DNA of 64,000 nucleotides from NCBI GenBank assembly GCA_038503065.1, contig JBCAMK010000022.1:372001-436000 (forward strand), in the 5' to 3' direction. The notes under the pieces are model-generated. The model saw only the letters and a list, made by a program, of their open reading frames with translations, had not been told where the DNA came from and made no database searches. Both the position numbers and the translations under genes were made by a program. Below, one piece after another: positions 40,173 through 53,334 of this stretch (the first letter of the stretch is position 1; the number at the start of each line of letters is the position of its first letter). This stretch comes from Paragyromitra xinjiangensis (taxonomy: Eukaryota; Ascomycota; Pezizomycetes; Pezizales; Discinaceae).

Positions 40173-43100
40173 ATGACTTCACAGGACTCCCTCGAAGCCC
40201 GCCTGGCACGCTGGGAGGAGCGGCTCCGCTCCCTCACTACGCAATCGCTCACTACGGACTATGTTCGACCCGACCCACCCCGCATTGTTGAGGCCGTGCA
40301 TTCGGTGACGGTGCCCGAGGCGGCTAGGCATGCTCTGCTGCAATTGGGAATTCTGGATGGGAGTAATCCGGTGTCACCGTTTACAGTGTTGTTGGCGGCC
40401 TTTGCTGTGTTGGCGTTTAGGTTGACGGGTGATGAGGATATATCATTAGGGACGACGGCGGAGACGAAGGAGCCGTTTGTGCTTAGGTTGCCTATAACTG
40501 GGGGAACGACGTTCGTGGAATTGTTGAAGAGTGTTAAGGAGGTTTGTTAAGACTATTCTACAGTATTTAATTAATCCAGGAGCTGTGCTAATACTCTACA
40601 GCTTGAACTTCAAGGAGCTGCCGACTCAGTTCCTTTCGCCTCCCTCGTCTCCCATCTCCAAAAGAAAACTAAATCTGCCTCTCCTCCTGTCCTCTACCAC
40701 CTCTCGCTCTACCACGCTCCTGACGCTCCGTCACAACAATTCCTCTCCTCCCACTCCCTCACCACCGACCTCTCAATCTACGTCGAGCTCTCGGCGCCCC
40801 CTGCTTCCTCCCTCCGCTACGTCCCTCAAATCCCCGAAATCACCCTAAGCGCGCACTACAACCAACTGATCTTCTCCTCCGCGCGCATCACCGCAATCAT
40901 TGACCAGCTCCTCTCCATCGTCGTCACCGGTGCCCGCAACCCCGAGATCCCAGTCGGCCACATCCCACTACAAACACCCGCACAGACAGCAGTCCTGCCA
41001 GATCCGAGAAAAGATCTCCATTGGGGCGAGTTCCGTGGAGCTATTCACGATATCTTCAGCGCCAATGCAGCGAGACACCCAGACCGCGAGTGTGTGGTTG
41101 AAACCGCGGGAATCTATGACGAGAATAGTAAGACGAGGGTCTTCACGTATAAGCACATTAACGAGGCGTCGAATATCCTTGCGCACCACTTTTTAGCGAA
41201 GGGAGTTAAGCGTGGGGATGTGGTAATGGTGTATGCGCACCGTGGGGTAGACCTCGTGGTTGCGGTCATGGGAGTGTTGAAGGCCGGTGCGACCTTCAGT
41301 GTTATCGATCCAGCGTATCCGCCTGCTAGACAGAATATTTATCTCCAGGTCGCGCAGCCGCGGGCTTTAGTGGTTATCGAGAAGGCTGGAAAACTGAGTC
41401 CTGTGGTTCGCGAGTATCTCTCGAATGAGCTGTCTATTCTCACTGAAGTCCCCGCGCTCGCGATCCAGGACGACGGTACTCTGGTTGGCGGGCAGGTCGA
41501 TGGAAAGGACGTCCTATTTGAACAGATTGCTCTCAAAGCCCAGGGAACTGGTGTGGTAGTTGGTCCGGATTCGACTCCAACCCTATCATTCACCTCTGGG
41601 TCCGAAGGTATTCCCAAGGGTGTCCGTGGCCGCCACTTCTCTCTTACGTACTACTTCCCATGGATGGCGAAGACATTCGGACTATCCGAAAACGACCGCT
41701 TCACGATGCTTTCCGGAATCGCCCACGACCCAATCCAGCGCGACATCTTCACACCACTCTTCCTCGGCGCACGCCTCCTCGTCCCAACCGCCGACGACAT
41801 CGGCACCCCCGGCCGCCTGGCCGAATGGATGTCGGAGAATGGCGCAACTATAACCCACTTAACACCAGCCATGGGACAGCTTCTCTCCGCACAAGCCACA
41901 ACCGCAATTCCATCCCTCCACCACGCCTTCTTCGTCGGCGACATCCTAACAAAACGTGACTGTCTCCGCCTCCAATCCCTCGCTCGCAATGTCGCCGTCG
42001 TCAACATGTACGGAACCACTGAAACCCAGCGTGCCGTCTCCTACTTCGAAGTACCAAGCCTAAATAAAAACGCCACCTTCTCACAATCCCAAAAAGACGT
42101 AATCCCAGCCGGAAAAGGCATGCTCGACGTCCAGCTCCTCGTCGTCAACCGCCACAACCGCGAACAAATCTGCGGCGTCGGCGAAATCGGCGAAATCTAT
42201 GTCCGTGCTGGCGGCCTCGCAGAGGGCTACCTCAGACTCCCTGAAATGACCGCTACTAAATTCATCCGCAATTGGTACGTAAGTGAAGACCACTGGTCCA
42301 CCACCTCCGAATCCACCGGTAAGGAGGAGCCATGGAAGGAATTCTTCATGGGCCCCAGAGACAGACTATACCGTACTGGAGATCTAGGCCGCTACACACC
42401 TGACGGCAACGTCGAGTGTTCCGGACGTGCAGACGACCAGGTCAAGATCCGCGGGTTCCGGATCGAGCTCGGAGAGATCGATACACACTTAAGCCAACAC
42501 CCGTTGGTCCGCGAAAACGTGACGCTCGTGAGACGTGATAAAGACGAGGAACCGACATTGGTATCGTATATCGTGCCATTACAGACCGAAGGACTAGACG
42601 GTCTCATGAGCGCCGATGAAACAATCGATGAAGACGGCGATGAGATCGTGCGTGGGTTGAGGAAGTATAGGAAGTTGATCCGTGAAGTACGAGAGTACCT
42701 GAAGGGTCGACTACCAAGCTATGCAATCCCTACAGTCGTAGTACCATTAATGAGATTGCCGTTGAACCCGAATGGTAAAATCGACAAACCCGCTCTTCCC
42801 TTCCCGGACACAGCACAACTCTCCGCCGCCGCACAACGCAGAAAACGGACTAAGGTTTCTGGAGAGGCGGAGGCGGAGGAGGAAGCCGAGCCGCAGCTGA
42901 GTTCCGTGCAAGCGGAGCTTCGCGACATTTGGGCGGGTCTACTGACGCATAGTGGTGAGATGATCACGCCTGCGAGTAACTTTTTTGAATTAGGTGGACA
43001 TTCGATTCTAGCTACTCGTATGATATTCGAGGTGCGGAAGAAGTTCGTTGCGGATGTGGCGTTGGGGGCTATCTTTAGGTATCCTACTCTTGGAGCACTC

Positions 43101-44698
43101 GCGGGGGAGATTGAGAGGTTGAAGGGACATGGGGAGTTGGCGATTCAGCAGCTGGCTGGCGATGGGAGTACGGAGGCAGAGAAGGAGGCGGAGGTTATGA
43201 GAGCGAAGGGTGAGGATTATGCCGGTGATGCTAGGGCGCTTGTGGATACGTTGCCAGCGAGGTTTGAGAGTGTTGGGAAGCCGCGTGGTGATGGGACTGT
43301 GTTCTTGACTGGTGCAACGGGGTTCTTGGGGGTGTTTTTGTTGCGGGAGCTGTTGGGGAGGAAGAAGCCGGAGGTTGGGAAGGTTGTGGTACATGTTAGA
43401 GCTGCGACGAAGGAGAAGGCGCTTGATAGGGTTAGGACAAGTTGTGAGGCGTATGGGGTATGGCGTGAGGATTGGAGTGGAAGGATTGAGTGTGTGACGG
43501 GTGAGCTTGGAAGTGAGAAGCTAGGAGTTAGCGAGGAGGACTGGAAGATGTTAGTTGATGAGGTGGATGTGGTTATTCATAATGGTGCCCAGGTATGTTG
43601 CCGAGTGATTTTTGGTGATTTCGTGACTCTAATACGGTAATAGGTCCATTGGGTGTATCCATACTCCAAACTCCGCCCAGCAAACGTTACTGGTACAATC
43701 GATGCACTGCTCTTGTGTGCTTCTAGAAAACCGAAGAGCTTTGCCTTTGTCTCTTCTACATCTGTGTTAGACTCCGATCACTACGTCAAACTTTCCGACA
43801 CCATCATGGAGAGCGGCGGGTCTGGCGTACCAGAATCAGATGATCTCGAAGGATCAGCCTATGATTTGGGCACCGGATATGGACAGAGTAAATGGTCAGG
43901 AGAATATATTGTCCGCGAAGCCGGACGCCGCGGCCTCGACGGATGCATCATTCGTCCCGGGTATATCGTCGGCGACTCCATAACCGGAGGTAAGAACCCC
44001 CCTTCATCATCTGTCACTCTTACTAACCCTATCGATAGTAACCAACACCGACGATTTCCTCATCCGCATGGTTAAAGGCTGTGCACAGCTTGGCCAGATG
44101 CCTGATATCTACAACACAGTGAACATGGTTCCCGTCGACCATGTCGCTCGTGTAGTCGTCGCTTGTGCATTTAACCCGCCAGTAAGCCCGTTAGCTGTTG
44201 CCCACGTAACTGGCCATCCGAGGTTGCGGTTCAATGAGTTCTTGAGCACGTTAGGGACATTCGGGTACGAGGTTGAGAAGGTAGATTACATCCCGTGGAG
44301 GATTGCACTTGAGACACATGTGGTGGAGAAGAGTAAAGATAATGCTTTGTAAGTTTCGCCCTCTCTCGCAGCCCTGAGGTTATGCTAACACGTGTGCAAG
44401 GTTCCCGCTCCTTCACTTCGTCCTCGATAATCTACCTTCATCCACTAAAGCGCCTGAGCTTGACGATACCAACACTATCACCTCGTTACGCCACGACGCT
44501 GAATGGACTGGGGAAGACTGGACTAAAGGTGCTGGAGTTAGCATGGAACAGATGGGGATCTATCTCGCGTATCTCGTTGCGTTAGGATTCTTGCCGGCAC
44601 CACAAGGCAAGGGCGAGATGGTATTACCGCATGTGGAGCTAAGTGAGACAGCGAAGAAGAGCCTTGGAACTGTTGGTGGGAGAGGTGCGATGGTGTAG
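40173..44698 (+). CDS. LYS2: L-2-aminoadipate reductase, large subunit
   Basis: Reduces alpha-aminoadipate to its semialdehyde in fungal lysine synthesis, after activation as AMP ester and thioester on its own carrier domain. Five exons: 40173-40541, 40602-43592, 43644-43989, 44039-44348, 44401-44698, total 1437 aa, close to the family length. Order: an N-terminal condensation-like region (1-250); an adenylation domain with [12 protein letters not shown] (about 453-464), YRTGDLGRY and [13 protein letters not shown]; a peptidyl-carrier domain with FFELGGHSI, Ser924 being the phosphopantetheine site; and an NAD(P)H reductase domain starting [11 protein letters not shown] (about 1023) with the YGQSKW motif. 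Introns 2-4 (49-52 nt) lie in the reductase domain. Activation by a Ppt2/Lys5-type transferase is required and is not encoded here. Divergent from ECD. Confidence 0.97.
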
Positions 44699-47600
44699 TA
44701 AATAGAGGGATGGCGCTTGAGATTATTGATATCATGATAAAAGTATGTATCACGGGTTTTCTTATAGGTAGAAAATATACAGCGTGTTTTTTTCTACTAG
44801 GTGATTGTTTGTTCAAGTACAAAATGTGCACGATAAGATCTCTCGATGTTTGACTTTAACCGTAAGCGAAAAGGTGTATGAGGGTGATCGACAGCCTATC
44901 ATCAGTAGAACCCCGGTTTCTGCGCACCTTGCGCACACACTATCCTCCATTTACATCACTCCAGTAGTCTTTAGTAGCCCCTCTTTAGTCGCCCATAGGA
45001 GATTATATCGCTAGTGGGCGTACACGTTAAACCTTAATCCCGGCATTCTCGGGAGACAGGCTTATCCCCAGTTCCTCTTCCTGATCTCAGCCAAGGTCAC
45101 CCTTGATCTACCCCAGCACCACGTATTTTATGCCGAAGGTTCATCGCTATAACCCAACAGAGCTATTTAGATAGGGGCCGTATACCCACCTAGCAAGCAA
45201 GCAATCGAGTCTTCTATTCCTCCCTACGTGCCCCAATATTACAACATACCAATCTCAGTAAGTGCCGAGTGACCACCCATGACACACCCTACAGTGAGTT
45301 GGGAGCAGCAAGAGTAGCAGTAAATCAATGACCTTAACAGTAACATGCATTTCATATAGGAGACTTGTTCTCTCCCTTCGGAGACATTTTTAACCGCAAC
45401 CCCTTAATCTCGACGCTGATTTAAATTCATACAGCTTTTACACCCTGCTACAGCTAGCTAAGGGAATTATTTGAGAAAGATATTCTTATAGCCACCGTCA
45501 AGCTCACAAGATATCTACAGTGCAATGCATGCTAGAAACGACTTGGAGGCGAAGCCAAAACCCGAAGGCGAAAACGAAGTCCGCCCTTGACCCACAATAT
45601 ACAGGTACTTTAAACATGAAACCACACATGAAACTTCGAATAGCACTAAGTCAATATTCCCATCATGGTAAGGCCCACCATTACAAGGCCCACCATACTC
45701 TACAATGTCCCCGTCAGCTGCCTAATGGAACAGATGTGAAGGATATAGAAAAACCAAGCACCTGTCTAATCACACACGTTCTCGCCGACACAGTCCATTG
45801 ATACCAACCCCATCATCTACGTACCTACCTAAAAACCGCGGTCATTCTGAAAAAAATCTCTTCTCAAGCGTTTTAACCAACCTTTCATCACGAAAGCTAT
45901 AGCCCCAGGCCCGTTTTACAGTCCTTACTTCCGAATTTAGAGATTCAATCCCCAACCAAGAGGTTGGCTCATTTATCACCAGTGCCGCAGATCAGTTCCC
46001 AGTGAAGGGCTATCCCTCCCTGTATAAAGCTCTAACGAAGTCGATCCCAGTGAGTTTATCCGGCAGCAAGAATCCAGCCAGCACTTTGCGCCCTTTTTTA
46101 GATGTACTTAATCAACCAATCGCGACCTTTTCCGACCATGCCCTAGTGAAGAGTTGGTAATGTACCTCATCTTCGACAACCATTCTAGCTCAAAACAATT
46201 CTTCGACTCCTACTGTGCCGCACGCGACAAGCCTTAGAATAGGGCCGAGATGGAAAAAATCCTGAAAGAGTTAGAATAGCTGAGTAGGGGATAATTAGCC
46301 GAATTATTAGAAAAGCTGCATCTCCAACATCTCCTACAGTGCGAGACCGAGTGACAATCCATGATAACGACTCAACCTTATACGAACTCTGCTTGCTTAG
46401 CCAAACAACCGGTCAAAATACATTTTATAAACCCCAAGATCCAATACTAACTACTATATATAGCTCCACAGACCGTATCATGGCTATTGTAGATTTTCCA
46501 AAAAGGCTAGAACCCAGATTACCCCTACCTTATCTGCGTTAGCCTTGACCTTGATACGCACAGACCAAAATATCACAACGCATCACTCGATAACTCCAAA
46601 CTCCAACTCAACGCAAAGCAATCCAAATAACACTACGCTTTGATTTATGACGCTAAGAGGTTGAAATAAACTTTTTTAAGACACGGTTTTCGAGAGTAGA
46701 CAAAGTCCGACCCCGAACCCGAAATTAACAAGTTCACAGACCCTTGAAGCGGCTTACTCCTTACACGCGTCACTTCCAAGTCGGAAATTACTGTTTCAGG
46801 GAAATCTGCTAGAGACCGCGACGCGTATTTGTCTGTGCGAATGAGATTGCGCAAAAAAGAGTATTTGTCGAAGGATCTTTCAACCTCTTGGCGTTATTAC
46901 TATCACTCCAATGAAACGAAAGATATAGAAGCGTTTTGGTGTCCATCGAACATTCTGTGGGGTCGAAATTTGTATCCACTAGTTAGGTGAGATTTCAGAT
47001 ACATTCAAAGTGACTCAAGTAGGTTCCAGTCCCATCCCTCACTTTCGTCCAACAAGAGTTCAGTATCGAGTTGTGAATTTGATGCTCCTCGAATCCTAGG
47101 TCTCCAAGGAGCTTTAGTTCAGGCATTGGGATAACTTGCTGCGTGAAAGATGTTGGAGGAAATGCGTGCTATGATTGGGTGAATATCAATAACTCGAGTG
47201 ATGACGCCCCGATGTGAACATCTTGACAAGGCTGAGCACTTGCAGGTTTTGAAATCAGGTGACAGGTTAAAAACATACAAGCATTGGCCATTTTCCCCAT
47301 CCACATTGGTAAGGTATTAAAACCGTACCAATCCAAAACACGGGAATAGCCGTGTTGGTGCCTAGATCATCAGCCCGAAAGCCCAAGCGCAATCATCATT
47401 GCTGACGGAACAGAACGAATCCCTTTCGGCTTTTCCTCCTTCCCCAAACGGCGTTGATCATAGATGAGTCCCAACACAGGCCAATGACCACCGAGCACCT
47501 TTTTCCGCCTCCAATCGGTTCGTATGCATGCACAAACGATAACTTTGTGCATTTATTTGCGTAGTCTCGTGTTCTTCATTGGTTCGGGTTCTCCTCATGG

Positions 47601-50600
47601 GTCCGGTACCCGAGGGTTTACAGCACTCGCCGTTGGTCGCCCGGTTGTTGGGATTCTGGCGTTTAGGCCGTTGTGCAATGAGATAAACGTGAGTAAACGA
47701 GTCTTCGTGGCGAGTTTGCCGAGAACGTGTCCTTTGGTGATGAGCATTTCTCATGACTCAAATGGTTAGAGAACTGGGGTCCAATCTGATAAGGAGATGG
47801 CCATTTCCCACGTCATCCCAATATTACTAAATAACCACCAAGAACGGCGATATTAACCCGTACTCATGTGTATACGCGTACACGCGTAATATCGGCGAGT
47901 ATTTTGGATTGCCCTTTATCGAAACGAAACATTGCTATCCGGTCCCGCCACGCAGACTTATCTAAAGAACACAGTACGCTCGCTCGATGAAAAAGCTGGC
48001 GTGTTACGTGCGCGCAGACCTTGACTTGAGTTACTGACGAAGTGGCACCGCAAAAAGCACATTCATACAGACGCACTAATACCCTCCTGGAATCCGATAG
48101 GTCAGTCGACTGCAATTGTCGAAACCGACGCGCTGGTCATCGACGCCTATCACTGTCTTTGAACAACACATCCAATCACTCAAGTTTTGCAACACCAAGT
48201 CGGAGAGCCAACCAATGCTCTTCATATATTTTTCCATGATGAAGGCGGGTGAATAATAAAGGTGGTTATACAAGCACATATCTTGTTGAAGGGCATGTGT
48301 GTTTTTTCTGTTGGGGGTGTCTTTGAGCAAATATGAATGGCTGAGACATCGGCATGCGGAGACTCTGCGCAGATTACACATATGTACTATATACGGCATT
48401 GACAACAGTATACCGAAAACCGAGGTGATGATGCCGAAGTCATATTTCCTCTCTCTCGGGTCTCTGCTTGGCCAATACCGCAGCGATACGGTATCGTTGC
48501 GGGATGTAATGACTTGCCTATTCAACAGCCTGAGTCCTGAATTCAAATCCAGGCCATTCAGCCTAAGTAAAGCAACAATCAGTTATGTAACGATTTCAAT
48601 TTCCCACCCTTGAAAGGTCGCCAGATCACCAAGTCCTTGACCCCCTTTTCTCGTGTTCGTCCGAACATTTCCTCCTCCCCCTTGGGTTTTCGTGCATGTT
48701 GTTCACCCGATAATCACTCGGATGTTGCCAACCCCATTTCCCCCTCCAATTTATCTAATCAGTGATCCCTAGAGCATCTGATAGAAAACATAAACGCTTC
48801 AAACCCTGGCAGAGACGTGTTTGCGGAATGGACCGGCACGCGTCGGGAATCCCAATATATACTTTTATCGATATTGCACCCCCAAGTCTGTAATTATGCA
48901 TGCATACGATCTCCAACAGGTTTTTCTCACGAAAACCGGCAGCGAATGCGAATGGGAGTATACACCTTCTGGAACGCGGTCCATGGCTCCACGGGATAGG
49001 ATCATTGACATCGCCGATTTTGCAGGGTGCATCCACCCCCGCGTTTCCAAATGTTTAATCTCGATCTGCATGATAGAGCACCTCAAGATGAGGAGGAAGG
49101 GAAAGAAAAAAACGACACCCCTTTACGCAGAATTACCTCGCGTGCTCACGAGACTCGAGAAGTGTATATACGCTTAGTTTTCCTGAAGTATTAAATTCAT
49201 ACAAGGATGGAAAAAGGGTAGTCTCCTCCGTGGGACGATATCTTCGGGACTTTAAGCGTCTCCGCAGCATTGGTAACTGCGTGTGTGTACGAGGGGGGTA
49301 TTCTACGGTTGAGTGTTATTTGGTCCCCGCGTTCCAGGCACTCTGCGCGTTTAACTGGATCCTCCTCCAGCGGATGAGTTGTGTCACCCCCCTATTTACT
49401 TACAGCAGATGAGCTCCGCTGCATTCATCGCATCGCAATGGGGGGGTGTTTTGGTCTTGATAAACAAACTTTGATGAAGATGAAGTTGGGGGGAGGACAT
49501 GACAGGTTGTTTCGGTTTTTTAGTGTATTCCCTTATTATTTATTTTTTTTCGCCTGTGGTTTTTTTTTCCACTTGACCAGCGGTTAGCGGACTGTGATGC
49601 TTGCGGTAGAATGCATTATTTCCGTGATGCTCATCCCGTTTCCTTTATGCAGACAGGGAGTAGTGAAGGGTTTTTTTCTTCTTTTCCCCGTTCTTTTTTT
49701 GTTTCGTTTCGTTTTTGATCAGTGGCCTCATGTGGAAGGCCAGTACAGGCGACCCGAAGCCAGCAAGGGTTATTTATTGCGTTACCCGCCATGTGAGGGT
49801 GGCTTTGACCAAAACGCCGCGTATGTGGCTGTGGCTGAGCCCGGTACCAGATTTCAACCACGACAAGGGAGAGCGTCGGGAACACTGCGGTTGGCCGCGG
49901 TGTGGCTTGGGGGGGGGATCGGTTCGAAGGCTGGCTGCTCAGGTCGCATGCATGCACGCACGTACGCACGCTAGACAAAGACTCCCCCCAGCTTATGTAG
50001 GGACGAAACGGACAGAAGGGCGGGTACGAAGTAGGCCGACAAGGTGCGTGCCCAACTCAGCGATTTTTTTATTTTATTTTATTTTGTCATGTTCATGGAG
50101 AGAAGAGATTTTGTGCTGCGGGGTGACGGCTGGATCTGAAGAACCTTGTCCTCGTGTCATGAGGCAACCGTCTGCCTGGGGGGGTGATCGAGGATCTTCA
50201 CATTTTTTTTTGTTTGAGGCTTGGAGATGGAAGTGTTGTTTCGAAGGAGCAAACACAGCTCGCTAGTTCATTTCCGAAGGGTAATTTATTACGACATGCG
50301 GAAACGATCATGAGCTGGGAATTCCTGTGCCTGATCTTGGATCATTCGCAGGAACATGTTGTATGTATTGATGCATCTATCGAGGGAAGGGTGTGTCGTA
50401 TGTATGAACTACATACATATTTTCTGGCGGTAAGGGAACACGACGTCGAAGGTTGCTGTTGTTGATCCGCCCTGTTCAATATCCATATCTTTTCTTTTCC
50501 TCGCGCCCGGCCCAGGTTGGGAAATGACCAAGAATAGGAGCTACATGGATACTGCGTGGAGTCTGTACCAAGCACATGTACAACCGTGCCCTTCTGCAAT

Positions 50601-51590
50601 GGGAGTTTTGCTGCACCCAGCCTATTTTGTTTTGCACTTGCCGTGGTCAATGAGCAGGAGGTTTTGCCTAGCGCGTGAAGGGTAGAGCATCCTGTATGGG
50701 ACTCTCAAGGATCTGGAGGGGAACCCTCTTTTTTTTTTGTTCCCCACGATGTTTGGCTGCAAGCCCCATTTGTGCAGCAGCTGATTTGGAAGGGAGGTCT
50801 CCGTCGGTCGCTTTCAATGCGAAAGGGTCAAATTATCGGACCGTGCTATGCGGGTTCCTCAAAGCACAGGCGCTAGATGACGGAACAAGCGTCGGGCGAA
50901 GAAATCAAATCTCGAGCAACATTATCATCGACTTCTTCCTGTTCACGTCAGGATATGATACTCCGCCGCCACATCCAGTGACGAACAGATATCGACACTG
51001 ACATGTGGGTTTTTTCTTTCTTTCTTGCGTAGTTTCTTGCGTCGTCACTTGTCGCTTGTTCAGCATGGCAGATCGTTTTTGCGCTTCCTCGCCACTTGCG
51101 AAATGGAAGAGTCATGTTCCATTTCCGGATCTGTGAATTTTTTACCATTTCGTTTACTCTAGCCGTAGGCCTGCCAAGCTTCAACAAGATTTTCGGGATG
51201 TTTTTTTTCTTTCTTCTTGGAGCCCTTTCCTCTTTCGCTTGATATATTTTTATGGATTTACCGAAGGGTGTGAAATAGCTGGACGCTACATTACCAGATC
51301 ACCAAGTCCAGACATCGTCATTTATCATAAGTTTGGATGGGTCCCAGCACATTGGAGTGGAGTTAGAAGCGGAGCAATGCGGAGAGCTATTTTCTCTAGC
51401 GATGCTGAAGAATTGGTACTTTATTTTGGAGGGGTAAACAAGTTTGGAAGGGCGTGGAAAGAAAAACGAATGAAGAAAAAAAAGAAAGAAAAAAGGGAGA
51501 AAATGGACCCCGGATTGCCGGACAGCCGTTGGTTGAGCAGCAAGTGGCGAGACCTCCCTCGTCCCGATTTAGTTAAATTGGGGGACAATT
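44699..51590. other. long gene-free region
   Basis: About 7 kb without a supported gene. The left part (to about 47 kb) is AT-rich with stops in all frames and carries repeat copy C. From about 47.5 kb the base composition is more balanced. Frames such as 48076-48546 (-), 49594-49974 and 51239-51661 overlap frames on other strands, and none shows a domain. Two ACGCGT sites lie together near 47875-47889. Local direct repeat AAGGCCCACCAT occurs twice at about 45669-45697. Confidence 0.4.
45170..45245 (+). repeat. dispersed repeat, copy C
   Basis: Closest to copy B: both have the words GGGCCGTA, ACCCACCTAGCAA or its variant, TCTATTCC.CCCTACGTG and CCCCAATATTACAA in the same order. Located 34 kb from copies A and B. 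Confidence 0.7.
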
Positions 51591-51636
51591 TGCCAAGTGA
51601 CGACGGTTGCGAGTCACAACCGTCGTCCCCTTGGCA
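51591..51636. repeat. strong inverted repeat / hairpin
   Basis: TGCCAAG-T-GACGACGGTTG, a 7-nt loop (CGAGTCA), then CAACCGTCGTC-CC-CTTGGCA. The arms pair perfectly over 7 + 11 bp with only a 1/2-nt internal bulge. It lies in non-coding sequence 1.7 kb upstream of the cyclin ATG. Confidence 0.85.
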
Positions 51637-52333
51637 TCTACCGCCTGCAAAGAGTAACTGATTTTTCTCCTGGCTGCTCGTGTTGCCGTCGTCGCTGGCT
51701 GCCATAGGCCCATAGCGGAGCCACCGGCAGGGATGATCCCGCTTGTTCTAGCTCATGGCTCACAACAGTCGCCATGACCTGTCCAGTCAGATGCGAGACC
51801 GTCGGGATGACTGGTTGGGCGAGAGGGGCGGGCCTGCTCCTGCTTCCAGTCGCGCGTTGCAGAAGCATGGTGGGCGAGCGAGCGAGCGAACATTGGGGCA
51901 GCCAGCCAGCACCACAACTTGCAAGAAGAGCGAGCACTCCGCAGCGAGCGGTAGCAGCGGTCGCCGTAGGTGGTGTGTGGAGCAAGAAGTGAAGTGAAGG
52001 GCGTCTCTAAGCCGGGTTGACGAGCATCAGAAAGATCCACCCCACTGTGCCCTCCTCATTCCTGGACATCTCCAGGTGCTGCTGGTGCTGTTACTATTGC
52101 TGGACCATCTCCTCTTTCTCGTTCCCGTTCTCGTTCTTGTTCTCTTTCTCTTTCTCTCTTTCTATCTCTGCCTTGTCATCATTAATCTCCTCTCTCTCTC
52201 TCTTTCTCCCCTGTTCTTGTTCGGTTGCATCCTCTCCATTTCCTTCTCCTTCTCACGGACCGAATAAATTATTTTAAAAAATAGTAAAAGGGAAGCATCT
52301 CGCCTGATTTATTTTATTTCCTGAGGAGATTGG

Positions 52334-52339
52334 ACGCGT
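52334..52339 (+). promoter_or_regulatory. ACGCGT (MCB-type) site
   Basis: Matches the core bound by MBF-type G1/S factors in yeasts. About 1 kb upstream of the cyclin ATG. Six-base sites occur by chance, so weak on its own. Confidence 0.3.
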
Positions 52340-53185
52340 GGGGAATTAGTGGAATTTGGGTCAAGAAATCCTTCGGGAGTTTCGGGTTCAGCTTGTTCGT
52401 TCGTCACTTCTTTTTAGACTTTACCTTAGCCCAGGCACTCGTCGCGTAGGACTAGGGAAGGGAAACTGCGTTGCTTTGCCCCTCCCCTGCCTGCCGCTTG
52501 GTTCACTTCGCCTGCCTGTCAAGTCAAGTCGACTGAAGAACTCCTCCTCTCCGGACCGTTCCACAAATCTACCCTCTTCCCCCCCCCCAACCACCACCCT
52601 CTCTTCTTCTTCCTTCTTCCTTCAACCGGTGGAAGACAGTGTGAGAAACACCAGCACCCACCAGGCGCCAAAAAGGTTTAAGAAATCGTTCTCTCTTCTG
52701 ACAACCCTTTCACTCAACCTCTCTGTTCCTCTCTCACGCCCCCCTCCCTAAAAGGCGTCTTCCTCTTTCTTCCTCTTTATCTCTCGTCCTCTTACACCCC
52801 CCCAACCCTTTCACTCAGCGCAACTTCCCTCGACAATACCTCTCGTTGCCGGAGACAATCGGCCCTTTCCATCTCTCTCACGTCACATTACACTTGTTTG
52901 GTTTTGACAATCAACTTCACGATCAACAACTCTGTGTCTTTGTTCGACATTGGTTCTGTGTTTCGCCTCACAAATCGACTATCGCTTGCGGCCTACGAAC
53001 TATTAATTTAGTCTTTCGTCGTCGCATCTTACAGACTTTCACCGCTTTAGTCAGTCCATTTGAACATCGCGCATTCGCCTAAACCAACGTGATATTTTAC
53101 GACCTAAATCCTTCATATTTAAAACTTCCAACTTCGTTTTATTTTCGCGACAACCCGACGACTTTATTGTCTAAACTGGTGTTGA

Positions 53186-53203
53186 ATGGGAAGGGTTCAC
53201 TAA
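53186..53203 (+). other. upstream ORF, 5 codons
   Basis: ATG GGA AGG GTT CAC TAA, ending 131 bp before the first in-frame cyclin ATG. If transcribed it would lower translation of the cyclin, as known for yeast CLN3. Depends on the unseen transcript start. Confidence 0.4.
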
Positions 53204-53334
53204 GAACGGAGCCGCAAACTTTGCCCGTGAATCTACGTTCGTCGTAGATCACATTTGATCGGAATCGAAAGAGAACTGGTGAGTTTATAGAGGAGGATTT
53301 TTGGCCCGTCACAGAAAATTACCTTTGCCACTTC

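Larger units (their letters stand above)
51637..53334 (+). promoter_or_regulatory. long pyrimidine-rich promoter/leader of the cyclin gene
   Basis: Contains extended CT tracts (52110-52220, 52540-52640, 52720-52840), an ACGCGT (MCB-type) at 52334-52339 and, close to the gene, a five-codon upstream ORF. CT-rich tracts often mark transcription starts in filamentous fungi, so the leader may be several hundred bases. The actual start is not visible. A GTGAGT at 53279 could be a leader-intron donor. Confidence 0.5.

Noticed and set aside
46160..46450. Protein-like frame with TAG, TAG, TAA and TGA stops, each one C-to-T step from Gln or Arg codons, suggesting a RIP-mutated gene
   Set aside because: Four to five stops in about 96 codons is what random sequence gives, so there is no excess signal, and no family motif is recognisable.
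51239..51661. 140-codon plus-strand frame upstream of the cyclin
   Set aside because: Ends across the strong hairpin, includes a poly-Lys/Glu run from an A/G tract, and shows no family resemblance.
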